Origin: Oceanobacillus polygoni
GTDB taxonomy: Bacteria; Bacillota; Bacilli; Bacillales; Amphibacillaceae
Length of the DNA: 64,000 bases
Direction of reading: 5' to 3'
NCBI RefSeq assembly: GCF_008304605.1
Contig: NZ_PIJY01000002.1
Span: 1 to 64,000 of the forward strand
In this document: positions 1 through 8,931 of the stretch, piece after piece
Position numbering within the stretch: the stretch's first letter is position 1
Layout of the letters: the number at the start of each line of letters is the position of its first letter
Notes under the pieces: model-generated
Told to the model about the DNA's origin: nothing
Seen by the model: the letters and a program-made list of their open reading frames with translations, nothing else
The model's database searches: none
Made by a program: the position numbers and the translations under genes

Positions 1-244
1 ATCGAAACTTTCGGTTACGAAGGTGTTCTTAGGAATCTCCATCTTCAAATTTCGTAGGAAATTAAGGTGGAGTAGTTCAAGTGGCTATAATCGATGAAAA
101 TAGAAAGTTTTATGGATTAAAAAGGCTGTTAATTCAAAAAGGTAGGATTCTTCTCATTCTGTTATGATAAATGTAAGTAAGGGGAACATAGGAATTAGGA
201 TTAAAACATAGAGAACAACAGAAGTAGAGAAGGGTGAAAAAGGT
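1..244. other. left-edge non-coding stretch
   Basis: No credible coding region was found on either strand. A TATGAT hexamer at 163-168 could be a -10 box for the CNNM gene that starts at 245, but no convincing -35 is correctly spaced, so I do not call a promoter. A gene may end just outside the window. Confidence 0.4.
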
Positions 245-1480
245 TTGAGCCTATTAATTATTTTCATCATTTTATTATTCATCGCCTCCAGTTATTTTTC
301 TGGGAGCGAAACAGCGTTGACGGCAACAAATGAAATGAAGTTGCGACTAAAAGCAGCAAATGGTGATAAAAAATCAGCACGCTTATTAAAGCTAGTCGAC
401 AATCCTGACTTGTTTATTCCAGGTATATTAATTGCAAATAATGTGCCCAATATTGTGCTTCCTTCGTTGGTTACGATCGTAGCACTTGAGTATAGTTGGC
501 CTATAGGCATAACTACAGCTGTGTTAACGGTATTGATTATTATTTTTGCGGAAGTGATGCCTAAGTCTATTGCAGCAGCATTTCCTGAAAGAATTGCGCA
601 TATCGTGTATTATCCAACCATGATTATCCTCTTAATCTTGAAGCCGTTTATCTTCTTATTGAATTTGTTGACAAGAACAGTCATTAAATTTTTAGGACAA
701 GATCCAGATAACCAAATAACGATTTCAAAGGCAGAGATGCGAGCAATGGTGGATATTGCACATACGGAGGGGACGTTTAAAAATGATGATATGTACCGCT
801 TAAAGTCGGTATTAGATTTCAAAAATTTAAATGTTGCGGACGTGCTGCAAACGCACCGTGTCGAGATGAAATCCATCCCTGTTGATATGTCATTTGATGA
901 AGCACGCGAATTTTTATTAGCAAATCATTACACGCGCTATCCTATTTATGATGGGGACGTTGACCATATCGTCGGTGTATTTCACTCGAAATTTATATTA
1001 GCATGGGCAAATAATCCTGAGAAAGGCATTCGAGACTATTCAGACTTGGATCCATTGTATGTTCACGAATTTAATCCGATTGATACAGTTTTTAAACGGA
1101 TGATGAAAGAAAAGAAACATATTGCAATTGTTTTAGATGAGTATGGGGGAACGGAAGGATTAATTACCCATGAAGACTTAATTGAAACGATGATAGGCCA
1201 AGATATTGAAGATGAGACAGACGAAGGAGATTTACTAATCCACCGTCAAACAGATACACAAATTATTTGTGATGCAAAGCTATCCTTGCATCGATTAAAC
1301 AATGTTTTTCAAACGGATATTCCAGAGGAAGCTGATAACTTGGCTGGTTTTATTATCAATAGGTATAAGTTCTTGCCTGAAGCCGGCGAGACGTTCATCT
1401 ATGATAACTTAGAATTTAAAGTGCTGGAAGTAAATGAACGAAGAGTCAATCGTGTGGAAATTAATAAGCTGGAAGATTGA
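245..1480 (+). CDS. CNNM/CBS domain membrane protein (TlyC/CorC-like)
   Basis: Integral membrane protein of the hemolysin C/CorC-like family, linked in relatives to Mg2+ or other divalent-cation efflux and not to true hemolysis. It has 411 residues, full length. Residues 1-180 are the DUF21/CNNM transmembrane domain, with the FSGSETALTA motif near residue 20 and hydrophobic segments at about 1-20, 58-113 and 122-148. Two CBS motifs follow at about 195-250 and 265-320 (the second holds VLDEYGGTEGLITHEDL), then a C-terminal CorC_HlyC transporter-associated domain. The TTG start is chosen because AGGGTGAAAAAGG lies just upstream. It is monocistronic and followed by its own terminator. The family is certain; the transported ion is not. 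Confidence 0.9.
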   Translation: MSLLIIFIILLFIASSYFSGSETALTATNEMKLRLKAANGDKKSARLLKLVDNPDLFIPGILIANNVPNIVLPSLVTIVALEYSWPIGITTAVLTVLIIIFAEVMPKSIAAAFPERIAHIVYYPTMIILLILKPFIFLLNLLTRTVIKFLGQDPDNQITISKAEMRAMVDIAHTEGTFKNDDMYRLKSVLDFKNLNVADVLQTHRVEMKSIPVDMSFDEAREFLLANHYTRYPIYDGDVDHIVGVFHSKFILAWANNPEKGIRDYSDLDPLYVHEFNPIDTVFKRMMKEKKHIAIVLDEYGGTEGLITHEDLIETMIGQDIEDETDEGDLLIHRQTDTQIICDAKLSLHRLNNVFQTDIPEEADNLAGFIINRYKFLPEAGETFIYDNLEFKVLEVNERRVNRVEINKLED

Positions 1481-1521
1481 TTATATAATTTCACTTCATT
1501 ACAGAGAAAGCCACATAAAAG

Positions 1522-1562
1522 ATACCCACTAAATCATTTGTAATAATTGGTGAGGTATTTTA
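1522..1562 (+). terminator. Rho-independent terminator of the CNNM gene
   Basis: ATACC-CAC at 1522-1529 pairs with GTG-a-GGTAT at 1550-1558, followed by a short T-run. The stem is imperfect, so confidence is moderate. Confidence 0.5.
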
Positions 1563-1609
1563 GTGGTTCTCAATCAAATCGCCCAATATAAAAAATTCTA
1601 AAAATTCAC

Positions 1610-1638
1610 TTGACAATGAAAGTAAAATGATCTAAAGT
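1610..1638 (+). promoter_or_regulatory. sigma-A promoter of the S-box operon
   Basis: A perfect -35 TTGACA (1610-1615) is followed after 17 nt by TAAAGT (1633-1638, 4/6 match to the -10 consensus). It lies about 30 nt upstream of the riboswitch P1 stem, the usual arrangement. Confidence 0.7.
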
Positions 1639-1666
1639 TTACTTCAACAATTTAATCTGAAATTTT

Positions 1667-1823
1667 TCTTATCCAGAGAGGTGGAGGGACTGGCCCATTG
1701 ATACCTCGGCAGTAGACTATTTAGTAGTACTATGCCAATTCCAGCAAGCTAACGAAGGCTTGAAAGATAAGAAGAGATACAACAAATTTGTAACCCTCTT
1801 CTTATTTTGAAGGGGGTTTTTTT
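1667..1823 (+). promoter_or_regulatory. SAM-I (S-box) riboswitch with transcription terminator
   Basis: Recognised from the conserved core CTTATCCAGAGAGGTGGAGG then GACTGGCCC, and the distal GCAAGCTAACGAAGG then TGAAAGATAAG. P1 forms between TCTTATC (1667-1673) and GATAAGA (1766-1772). The expression platform is visible: a terminator stem CCCTCTTC (1794-1801) with GAAGGGGG plus a T-run, and a competing antiterminator in which 1766-1776 pairs with CTCTTCTTATT (1796-1806). The known class switches transcription off when S-adenosylmethionine is abundant, so the downstream genes should be induced by methionine/SAM shortage. Confidence 0.95.
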
Positions 1824-1925
1824 ATAGTTCTAAACCAAGTAATTTCATAGGGTAACTTATTTTGCTGATTCAAAAATGAAAGACTGCAATAATGCCAATA
1901 AAGTACAGAAATGAGGCGCTTATCC

Positions 1926-3116
1926 ATGCATGAACAAGATTATTATATTCGAAATGCTAAAGACGAAAAGCTTATACAATACGGAAAAAGACTTTCTAAT
2001 GAAATTCAATTAACTGCTGCGAAATACGATGAATCGGGTGACTTTCCTTTTGAGCATTTTGAGCTATTGGAAAAGGAAGGATATTTTAAGTTAACCATTC
2101 CCAAAGAATATGGTGGGGATGAGCTTTCCCTATATGAAATATTATTGGTTCAGGAACAATTGGCTAAAGGATCTGGTTCAACAGCTTTAGCTGTTGGGTG
2201 GCATTTAATGACTTTCTTTAGTCTAAGCAATTATCGCCCTTGGAAGGAGGAAGTTTTTCAGAGGCTATGCCAAGATGCCGTACAACGTGGGAGCTTGTTG
2301 AATGTTTTTGCCACAGAAAGCAGTGCTGGGAATATTGTGAGAGGTGGTAAGCCAACAACAATTGCCAAGAAAACGGCAGGTGGCTTTGTGATTAATGGCA
2401 GAAAATCATTCGCCACTCTATCACCGATCGTAAAACATTTTACTGTTTTAGCTTACGTGGAAGAGGAAGACAAAGTAGCTGAATTTCTAATCGAGAAGGA
2501 TGAATCAGTAAGTGTTATTCACACGTGGAACGCATTAGGAATGAGGAGTACTGGCAGTCACGATGTGGAGATGAATCAAGTTTTTGTACCAGATGACGCA
2601 CTTCTTTCCTATTCCGAAAAGGAAAATCGGTTTACCGGAAATAGCAGTGCCTATACCTTACAAATTCCAGCAATTTACCTTGGTGTCGCCACTGCTGCAA
2701 GGGACTTCATTATCGATTATGCGGAAAATAAATATTCGCCAAGTCTTGGAAATGTGATTTCCGAAGCTGCACATGTGAAGCAGAAAATTGGTGAAATCGA
2801 TATTCATTTAAGTGTTGCACGTAGTTACCTTTACTCACTAGCGGAGAAGTGGGATAGCCCGCTGGGCTTGAGAAATAACTTATCCAATGAAGTGGCTATT
2901 GCAAAATATACGGTGTGCAATAACGCAATAAAAATTGTTAAGTTAGCCATGAATATTGCAGGCGGAAATGCGTTATCGAAAGACCTTCCATTGGAACGGT
3001 ATTTTAGAGATGTGCAATGCGGGCTTTATAATCCGCCGCATCCAGATATGGTTATTAATCAAATTGCTGCACATGCCATCGAGGACTATCGAAAAAAACA
3101 AGTAGTTCATCAATAG
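1926..3116 (+). CDS. acyl-CoA dehydrogenase-fold flavin monooxygenase (SfnB/DszC-like)
   Basis: Flavoprotein of the acyl-CoA dehydrogenase superfamily, 396 residues. Its S-box control and neighbours place it with the FMNH2-dependent DszC/SfnB-type enzymes used in organosulfur desulfurisation, not in fatty-acid oxidation. Visible motifs are an N-terminal helical domain, the mid-domain flavin stretch VFATESSAGN ... VINGRKSFATL (about 130-165), the NALGMRSTGSHDV turn, and a C-terminal helical domain with AGGNALSKDLPLERYFRDVQ. An upstream in-frame ATG at 1911 exists, but GAGG (1913-1916) places the start at 1926. It is first in the riboswitch operon, 12 nt before the LLM monooxygenase. The substrate is unknown. 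Confidence 0.85.
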   Translation: MHEQDYYIRNAKDEKLIQYGKRLSNEIQLTAAKYDESGDFPFEHFELLEKEGYFKLTIPKEYGGDELSLYEILLVQEQLAKGSGSTALAVGWHLMTFFSLSNYRPWKEEVFQRLCQDAVQRGSLLNVFATESSAGNIVRGGKPTTIAKKTAGGFVINGRKSFATLSPIVKHFTVLAYVEEEDKVAEFLIEKDESVSVIHTWNALGMRSTGSHDVEMNQVFVPDDALLSYSEKENRFTGNSSAYTLQIPAIYLGVATAARDFIIDYAENKYSPSLGNVISEAAHVKQKIGEIDIHLSVARSYLYSLAEKWDSPLGLRNNLSNEVAIAKYTVCNNAIKIVKLAMNIAGGNALSKDLPLERYFRDVQCGLYNPPHPDMVINQIAAHAIEDYRKKQVVHQ

Positions 3117-3128
3117 GGGGAGATTTTA

Positions 3129-4463
3129 ATGCGAAACGATCACATGCATTTAGGTTCTTTTTTTACAACTTACTTGGGGCATCACCTTGCCGCATGGCGC
3201 TATCCAGAAACGAAAACAGAAGAAGTGCTTGACTTGAGTTTATATAAAGAGGTCGCAGAACTATCGGAGAAAGGGAAGTTCGATATGCTTTTTATCGCAG
3301 ATGTGCTTGCACACAACGAGGAGGATATCGAATATACACCGCAAATAAGGCTGGAAGGCCCTACGCTAATGGCAGCTCTTACTGCTGTAACAAATAAAAT
3401 TGGTTTAGCATCGACCTTATCGACGACCTATCATCATCCATACAATGTCGCGCGGGAGTTTTCAACGCAGGATCACTTAAGTGGTGGACGTACCGCGTGG
3501 AATATTGTAACTTCAGCACATGATAATGAAGCGCAAAATTACGGGAAATCGCAGCATTTGGATCATTCATTAAGATACGAGAGATGTGAGGAATTCGTTC
3601 AAGTTACAAAGGAACTTTGGAATAGTTGGGAAGATGATACATTATTATTCGATCGAGAGAAGGGGAAGTTTTTGGATGGCAGTAAAATCAGCCCAATTCA
3701 TTTTGAAGGAAATTACTATAACGTACGAGGACCTTTAAATATTCCTAGGTCACCTCAAGGAAATCCAGTGCTTATATCTGCTGGTGCCTCTCCAAGGGGG
3801 CAAGAATTTGCGGCAAAAGTAGCTGATGTATTTTTCACAATTGCATCTTCAACCGTTGAAGAAGGTAAAGCCTTTTATATAGAAATGAAGCAAAAAGTAA
3901 AAAGCTATGGGAGAGATCCCAATCAATTTAAAATTATGCCCGGTGTTGTACCTTTTGTAGGTCAAACGCAAAAAGAAGCAGAAGAAAAGCTGGAACACTT
4001 TCAGGAACTTATTTTACCAGAATTAGGTATTGGCATGTTATCAAGGTATCTCGGTATCGATTTAATTGAACATTCACCTGACACCCTGCTTCCTGAAGTA
4101 CCAAGCTTAGATCAATATAACGGAGAAAAAGGCAGATTTAAAATCTTATCAGAGCTATCCCGCAAGGAAAATTTAACGATTAGACAAATCGCTCGATTGT
4201 TCGCTAGAGGGCAAGGTCATTTATTTGTTGTCGGATCAGGAGACCAGGTTGCAGACAAATTAAGCGAGTGGTTTCTCGGTGAGGCATGTGATGGTTTTAA
4301 TGTGAAAATCCCTTATTTACCGGGTGGGGTTTCGGATTTTGTGGATTATGTAACACTTGAATTGCAAAATCGCGGACTTTTTAGAACAGATTATGAAGGA
4401 ACAACACTGAGAGATCATCTTGGGTTGGAATATCCAAACGTAAAGTTAAAGACAAATGCTTAA
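3129..4463 (+). CDS. LLM-class flavin-dependent monooxygenase (NtaA/SnaA/DszA/SoxA type)
   Basis: A 444-residue bacterial luciferase-like (TIM-barrel) monooxygenase of the nitrilotriacetate monooxygenase component A/DszA subfamily, which uses FMNH2 supplied by a separate reductase. Seen motifs are the N-terminal HLGSFFTTYLGHHLAAWR, SGGRTAWNIVTSAHDNEAQNYG, and the phosphate-binding ISAGASPRGQEFAAKVADVFF. A GGGGGAG ribosome site precedes the ATG. Because it sits in an S-box operon between an SfnB/DszC-like enzyme and a methionine-type importer, its likely job is oxidative release of sulfur from an imported organosulfur compound. No flavin reductase gene lies in the operon, so one must be supplied elsewhere. 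Confidence 0.88.
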   Translation: MRNDHMHLGSFFTTYLGHHLAAWRYPETKTEEVLDLSLYKEVAELSEKGKFDMLFIADVLAHNEEDIEYTPQIRLEGPTLMAALTAVTNKIGLASTLSTTYHHPYNVAREFSTQDHLSGGRTAWNIVTSAHDNEAQNYGKSQHLDHSLRYERCEEFVQVTKELWNSWEDDTLLFDREKGKFLDGSKISPIHFEGNYYNVRGPLNIPRSPQGNPVLISAGASPRGQEFAAKVADVFFTIASSTVEEGKAFYIEMKQKVKSYGRDPNQFKIMPGVVPFVGQTQKEAEEKLEHFQELILPELGIGMLSRYLGIDLIEHSPDTLLPEVPSLDQYNGEKGRFKILSELSRKENLTIRQIARLFARGQGHLFVVGSGDQVADKLSEWFLGEACDGFNVKIPYLPGGVSDFVDYVTLELQNRGLFRTDYEGTTLRDHLGLEYPNVKLKTNA

Positions 4464-4506
4464 CATGCAATCAACAAACATTTTAAATGGGAAAGGAAGA
4501 AGTTGA

Positions 4507-5319
4507 ATGAATAAAATCCTATTAAATCTATTGGTTTTATCAATTTTTATAATACTTGCTGGCTGTGCAAGCTCAGGTGCATCGGGAAATGAAACAATTA
4601 AAATAGGAGTAACTGGAGGCCCGCCTGAGGAAATTACGAATATCGTCCAAGAGGAAGCTAAAAAAGAAGGAATTGAGTTAGAAATTGTAAAATTTAATGA
4701 TTACATTACGCCAAATCGTGCTCTGAATGGTGGGGAACTAGATTTAAATATGTTCCAAACCAAACAATTTCTAGCTCAATATGTGGAAGATCGTAATGAC
4801 CCTCTTGTGGCACTAGGTACAACATATAACAGTACGACAGGCATCTACTCTGAAAAGTACGAGAGTGTGGATCAAATCCCTGATGGAGCGACATTAGGAG
4901 TAATAAATGATCCTGTTAATACAGGGCGCTCCCTGCTTCTCTATGAAGAAGCAGGTTTAATCACGGTAAAATCAAAGGACGGACTTTTAACCTTAAATGA
5001 TATTGATGAAAATCCAAGAAACTTCAAGTTCACCGAAATAGAGGGGCCATTAATGCTCAGAACATTGGGGAGCATTGATGTTGGAACAGTGGCTAGTACA
5101 CATGCTTTTGACCAAGGTATGGAACCAGCAAAGGACGCGATCTATTTAGAAACCGGAATGGAATTTCCGATGGTAGTAGCAGCTAAGGAAGAGGACAAAG
5201 ATAACGCCGATTATAAACGAATTGTAGAATTGTATCATTCCGATGCAGTAAAAGAATTTATTGAAGAAAGATACAAGGACGTCATTATTGTCACAGATGA
5301 TCCCTTTCAAATCGATTAG
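4507..5319 (+). CDS. metQ: MetQ/NlpA-family substrate-binding lipoprotein
   Basis: Extracytoplasmic binding protein of the methionine-type ABC importer, 270 residues. The signal peptide ends in the lipobox LAGC with Cys20 as the lipidation site. The mature domain shows the family start IKIGVTGGPPEEI, then DLNMFQTKQFL, and ends with VIIVTDDPF. It is the third gene of the S-box operon and lies 12 nt upstream of the ATPase. Family members bind D/L-methionine or related sulfur compounds; linkage to two monooxygenases hints at a methionine-like or sulfone/sulfoxide ligand, which is inference. Confidence 0.92.
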   Translation: MNKILLNLLVLSIFIILAGCASSGASGNETIKIGVTGGPPEEITNIVQEEAKKEGIELEIVKFNDYITPNRALNGGELDLNMFQTKQFLAQYVEDRNDPLVALGTTYNSTTGIYSEKYESVDQIPDGATLGVINDPVNTGRSLLLYEEAGLITVKSKDGLLTLNDIDENPRNFKFTEIEGPLMLRTLGSIDVGTVASTHAFDQGMEPAKDAIYLETGMEFPMVVAAKEEDKDNADYKRIVELYHSDAVKEFIEERYKDVIIVTDDPFQID

Positions 5320-5331
5320 GAGGTGGCTTCG

Positions 5332-6384
5332 TTGATCGAATTAAAAAATATTAATAAGACGTTTAACGTTGGAAAAACGAAAGTAGAAGCTTTAAAAAAT
5401 ATAAATCTTAACGTATCAGAAGGAGAGATTTTCGGAGTTATTGGTTTTAGCGGAGCAGGAAAAAGCACGTTATTACGTATGATTAATCTTCTTGAAAAAC
5501 CAACAAGTGGGGAAGTAAATGTTAAGGGGAAGAATCTATTGACATTGAATGAAAGGGAATTGCGAAACGTACGGAAAAAGATTGGCATCATTTTTCAGCA
5601 ATTTAATCTCTTAGCTTCTCGTAATGTGTTTGATAATGTAGCGGAAATTCTTCGCATGAATCACGTTCCGAAAAAGGAAATCGGGCAGAAAGTGGAAGAA
5701 TTGCTGTTGCTTGTTGGGCTAGAGGATAAAGCGAATCAATATCCTGCTAATCTATCTGGCGGACAAAAGCAGCGTGTTGGTATTGCTCGTGCTTTAGCAA
5801 TGGATCCCGAAATTTTATTATGTGATGAAGCAACTTCTGCTTTAGATCCGCAAACGACAGATTCAATACTAGAATTGCTGTTAGATATTAATAAAAAGCT
5901 AGGATTAACGATTGTTCTCATTACGCATGAAATGGATGTCATCAAAAAAACATGTGATCGTGTAGCTGTTATGGAAAATGGAGAGGTAATTGAGCAGGGA
6001 ACTGTGATCGACGTATTCAGTAATCCATTAGAAGCGACTACGAAGAGCTTCTTAAGGAATTTATATGATGATACGATTACGGAGGATATGCTGGTAAAAT
6101 TACGAGAATCTGGTCATTCCTATATTTTGCGCTTAGCTTTCCGAGGTGAATCAGCTTTAGATCCTGTTTTAAACGTTATTTCATCCAGATATTCCGTCAT
6201 TACAAATATTGTACATGGATCCATTACGTATTTAAAAGGGACGCCATTAGGTATTTTATTAGTCCATATTTCTGGTGATGAAGCTAATTTAAAACAGGCA
6301 ATCTCTTATCTAAAGGATGCGGTATACCATGTGGATGTAAGCTTGGAATTAGATGAAAGGCATAAGGAGGTATTAGCTCAATGA
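5332..6384 (+). CDS. metN: methionine-type ABC transporter ATPase MetN
   Basis: Cytoplasmic ATPase subunit, 350 residues. Walker A is GFSGAGKST near residue 40, the Q-loop lies in IIFQQFNLL, the signature is LSGGQKQR and Walker B is ILLCDEATSALD. The C-terminal ~80 residues form the NIL/ACT-like regulatory domain typical of MetN, where methionine can trans-inhibit. A GTG at 5323 lies inside the AGGAGGTGG ribosome-binding site, so the TTG at 5332 is the better start. The stop overlaps the metI start (ATGA). Confidence 0.93.
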   Translation: MIELKNINKTFNVGKTKVEALKNINLNVSEGEIFGVIGFSGAGKSTLLRMINLLEKPTSGEVNVKGKNLLTLNERELRNVRKKIGIIFQQFNLLASRNVFDNVAEILRMNHVPKKEIGQKVEELLLLVGLEDKANQYPANLSGGQKQRVGIARALAMDPEILLCDEATSALDPQTTDSILELLLDINKKLGLTIVLITHEMDVIKKTCDRVAVMENGEVIEQGTVIDVFSNPLEATTKSFLRNLYDDTITEDMLVKLRESGHSYILRLAFRGESALDPVLNVISSRYSVITNIVHGSITYLKGTPLGILLVHISGDEANLKQAISYLKDAVYHVDVSLELDERHKEVLAQ

Positions 6385-7046
6385 TGGAAAGATTTGATGA
6401 ACTGCTCCCGTTATTTTCTATATCTTTATATGAAACGATTTTAATGGTAGCCATTTCACTTGTGATTGCGACAATCATTGGGGTACCTTTAGGAGTATTG
6501 CTTGTTATTACAAGAGCGGATCACCTTGCCCCGAATAGATGGGTGTTTCAACTATTAAATACAGTTGTTAATATTATCAGGTCGCTTCCATTTATTATTT
6601 TAATGTTAGCTATCATCCCTTTTACGGAATTAATTGTAGGTACATCAATCGGAATTCGAGGAGCGATTGTTCCGCTTATCGTTTATATTGCTCCCTTTAT
6701 TGCAAGGCTTGTTGAAACGGCTTTACTCGAAGTGGATTACGGCATTATTGAAGCATATCGAGGTATGGGAGCATCGCGTGGCCAAATTGTTACACGTATT
6801 ATTCTTAGGGAAGCACGTTCCGGAATTCTACTTTGTATGACGATTGCCTTGATTGGCTTAATTGGTGCGACAGCAATGGCAGGTGTCATTGGAGCAGGAG
6901 GTCTTGGTGACCTTGCTCTCCGATATGGGTATCAGCAATGGGATTTACCAGTAATGTTTGGCACGGTTATTATCTTAATTGTCCTCGTTCAAATCATTCA
7001 GTCTCTTGGGAATTATGGTGCGAAGAAGTTGAAGAAAACGGCTTAA
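6381..7046 (+). CDS. metI: methionine-type ABC transporter permease MetI
   Basis: Inner-membrane permease, 221 residues, normal for MetI. It has about five hydrophobic segments and the EAA-type coupling motif around EAYRGMGASRGQIVTRIILREA. It starts at the ATGATG overlapping the metN stop, with AAGGAGG about 10 nt upstream. It is the last gene of the S-box operon; the next gene has its own ribosome site after a 174-nt gap in which I see no clear terminator. Confidence 0.93.
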   Translation: MMERFDELLPLFSISLYETILMVAISLVIATIIGVPLGVLLVITRADHLAPNRWVFQLLNTVVNIIRSLPFIILMLAIIPFTELIVGTSIGIRGAIVPLIVYIAPFIARLVETALLEVDYGIIEAYRGMGASRGQIVTRIILREARSGILLCMTIALIGLIGATAMAGVIGAGGLGDLALRYGYQQWDLPVMFGTVIILIVLVQIIQSLGNYGAKKLKKTA

Positions 7047-7235
7047 GAGGAGCGCTGTTGAGTGGTGTATGAAGCTTAATACATGCACTAGAAAAATAGA
7101 AGTATTCACCTAGATATATTGAAGTCTTTCAAAGCAAGCCCTATAATAAGGCTATCTACTGTTGAAGGGACTGAATTATGCGCAGATGGCAATATTTTTT
7201 CATCCAGCTAATTTAAATTTTTGGAGGTAAAAGTA

Positions 7236-7778
7236 TTGAAAAAAGAACTATTCACTAACAGACTGCATTTACGTAAAATGAAAGTGTCCGATTCACCAGC
7301 CTTATTTAACATCTGGTCTGACCCAGACGTTACAAAATTCATGAACATCTCTCGTTTTACAAACGAATCACAGGCAAAAGAAATGATTGAATTACTCGAT
7401 GAATTGTCTCAGACAGGTAAAGCAATACGTTACAGTATGATAGATTTAAAAACCAATGAAATTATTGGAACGTGCGGCTTTAATTATATTGATTCTGAGA
7501 ACGCCCGAGTAGAAATAGGATATGATATCGCTAAAAGCAAATGGGGTATGGGCTATGCTCCAGAAGGAATTCGGGCATTAATAAACCTTGCTTTTGAAAA
7601 CTTACAGCTCAATAGAGTAGAAGCAAAGGTAGAAGCCGGAAACGTAAATTCCATACACGTACTGCAAAAATTGAACTTCACATTTGAGGGGACATTAAGA
7701 CAATACGAAAAATCAAAAGGAAACTTTGTTGATATTAATATTTATTCGCTGTTAAAAACAGATTTAGTCTACACATAA
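7236..7778 (+). CDS. GNAT-family N-acetyltransferase (RimJ/RimL type)
   Basis: A 180-residue acetyltransferase of the GCN5 superfamily. The sequence begins with the RimJ-like FTNRLHLRKMKVSDSPALF. The acetyl-CoA-binding core is EIGYDIAKSKWGMGYAPEGIRAL (motif A), followed by VEAGNVNSIHVLQKLNF (motif B). A TTG at 7221 overlaps the ribosome-binding site TTGGAGG, so the TTG at 7236, 8 nt after GGAGG, is preferred. It is monocistronic and ends in a strong terminator. Relatives acetylate ribosomal-protein N-termini or small molecules; the acceptor here is unknown. Confidence 0.88.
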   Translation: MKKELFTNRLHLRKMKVSDSPALFNIWSDPDVTKFMNISRFTNESQAKEMIELLDELSQTGKAIRYSMIDLKTNEIIGTCGFNYIDSENARVEIGYDIAKSKWGMGYAPEGIRALINLAFENLQLNRVEAKVEAGNVNSIHVLQKLNFTFEGTLRQYEKSKGNFVDINIYSLLKTDLVYT

Positions 7779-7784
7779 TTAGGG

Positions 7785-7820
7785 AAAAGTGGATTTGAAC
7801 ATGTTCAAATCCACTTTTTT
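7785..7820 (+). terminator. strong terminator after the acetyltransferase
   Basis: A perfect 34-nt palindrome (AAAAGTGGATTTGAACA and its complement) at 7785-7818, closed by T residues. It should act in both directions. Confidence 0.85.
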
Positions 7821-8275
7821 GCGCTTATTAATAAGCTGGTCTATTTTATTGTGTCTACGTTCAAAGAAATCTTGTATGTTTTTCATATTTGTTACGTGCT
7901 GATTGCATTCCTGGCTATTTGCGCAAATGTAATTACTCTGATTTTGAAAGTGCCAGCGACTTGTCCTTTTACAGTTAACTTCGTTTGTTCTATGATATTT
8001 GCTGCTATTTAAAGTTGAATGCGCAACAAGAAAATCTACTACTCGATTTATAATACTTATCCGTTATCCTATTGAAATATCCTACCATCCTGAATTCCTG
8101 CCTTAAGCTTATATGTTGCTTCATTAATAGGAAATATGGCCACTTACACTAGTGGTTATACAATTAAAACAACTGTAATAATCTTTAATCGGATTAACAT
8201 CGATAATTCAAACTCTCTTTACATTCATAGATTAGGATAGGGGTGTAACAAAATAAAACTTAGGAGGTATTCAAA
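7821..8275. other. AT-rich intergenic region with no recognised gene
   Basis: About 450 nt with frequent stops in all frames. I found no coding remnant, structured RNA or repeat. The promoter of the PepSY gene must lie near the right end, but no clear -35/-10 pair could be assigned. Confidence 0.4.
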
Positions 8276-8647
8276 ATGAAAAAGTGGAAGAAGCATGCTA
8301 TTCCATCAATCGCTGTTTTAATGATTGGAACTGCAACAACTGGTATGACTGTGTCGGCTGATTCGGATGATCGCTATGAGGAATTGCAGGAAGTCAATAT
8401 AACGGTAGAGGAAAGTAAAGAGATTGCATTGGAAAGAATACCTGGAACGATTGATGAAGTTGAACTGGAAAATGAGGATGGCTACCTTTTCTATGAAGTG
8501 GAAGTAGATGCAGCAGGTGGCGATGAATATGAAATCTTAATTGATGCACAAACAGGAGAAGTCATTGATGTTGAGGGAGACGACGAAGATGATGATGACG
8601 ACGGTGATGACAACGACGATGACGATAATGAGCGTGATGATGATTAA
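8276..8647 (+). CDS. secreted PepSY-domain protein with polyacidic tail
   Basis: A 123-residue predicted secreted protein. The signal peptide (MKKWKKHAIPSIAVLMIGTA...) likely ends near residue 28 (VSA/D). One PepSY domain follows, about residues 38-100, with the typical ITVEESKEIALERIPGTI and YEILIDAQTGEVIDVEGD. The last ~25 residues are almost all Asp/Glu. PepSY domains often inhibit proteases or bind extracellular partners; the acidic tail could bind Ca2+ or cell-wall cations, which is inference. AGGAGG precedes the ATG. It is monocistronic and followed by a terminator. Confidence 0.82.
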   Translation: MKKWKKHAIPSIAVLMIGTATTGMTVSADSDDRYEELQEVNITVEESKEIALERIPGTIDEVELENEDGYLFYEVEVDAAGGDEYEILIDAQTGEVIDVEGDDEDDDDDGDDNDDDDNERDDD

Positions 8648-8675
8648 CGAGCAGAGCTAAAATTAAAGCTCTTCA

Positions 8676-8710
8676 GAAGTCCCTTATGTAAATAGGGGGC
8701 TTCTTTGTTT
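8676..8710 (+). terminator. terminator of the PepSY gene
   Basis: An 11-bp stem, GAAGTCCCTTA (8676-8686) with TAGGGGGCTTC (8693-8703) including two G-U pairs, followed by TTTGTTT. Confidence 0.8.
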
Positions 8711-8931
8711 CTGTACATATCTATTTTACATTACAGATTTTCCGAACGAGAAAGCCCACTGTCTTTAGACGTGGGATGAAAGTGAGGTCAAATACGGAGT
8801 GGTAATAAAAAGCGAAGGTTTGTACCACTTTAAGTATTTGAAAATGTTTTCTTAATCTTAACCTAAAAGCAACACTAAAACAGAACAAGAGTTCTAATTT
8901 GTGTTATAAATAGAAGCAGGAGGTGAACAAC

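Noticed and set aside
245-1480. hemolysin annotation for the CNNM/CBS protein
   Set aside because: The TlyC/hemolysin name is historical; domain order matches CNNM/CorC cation-transport proteins.
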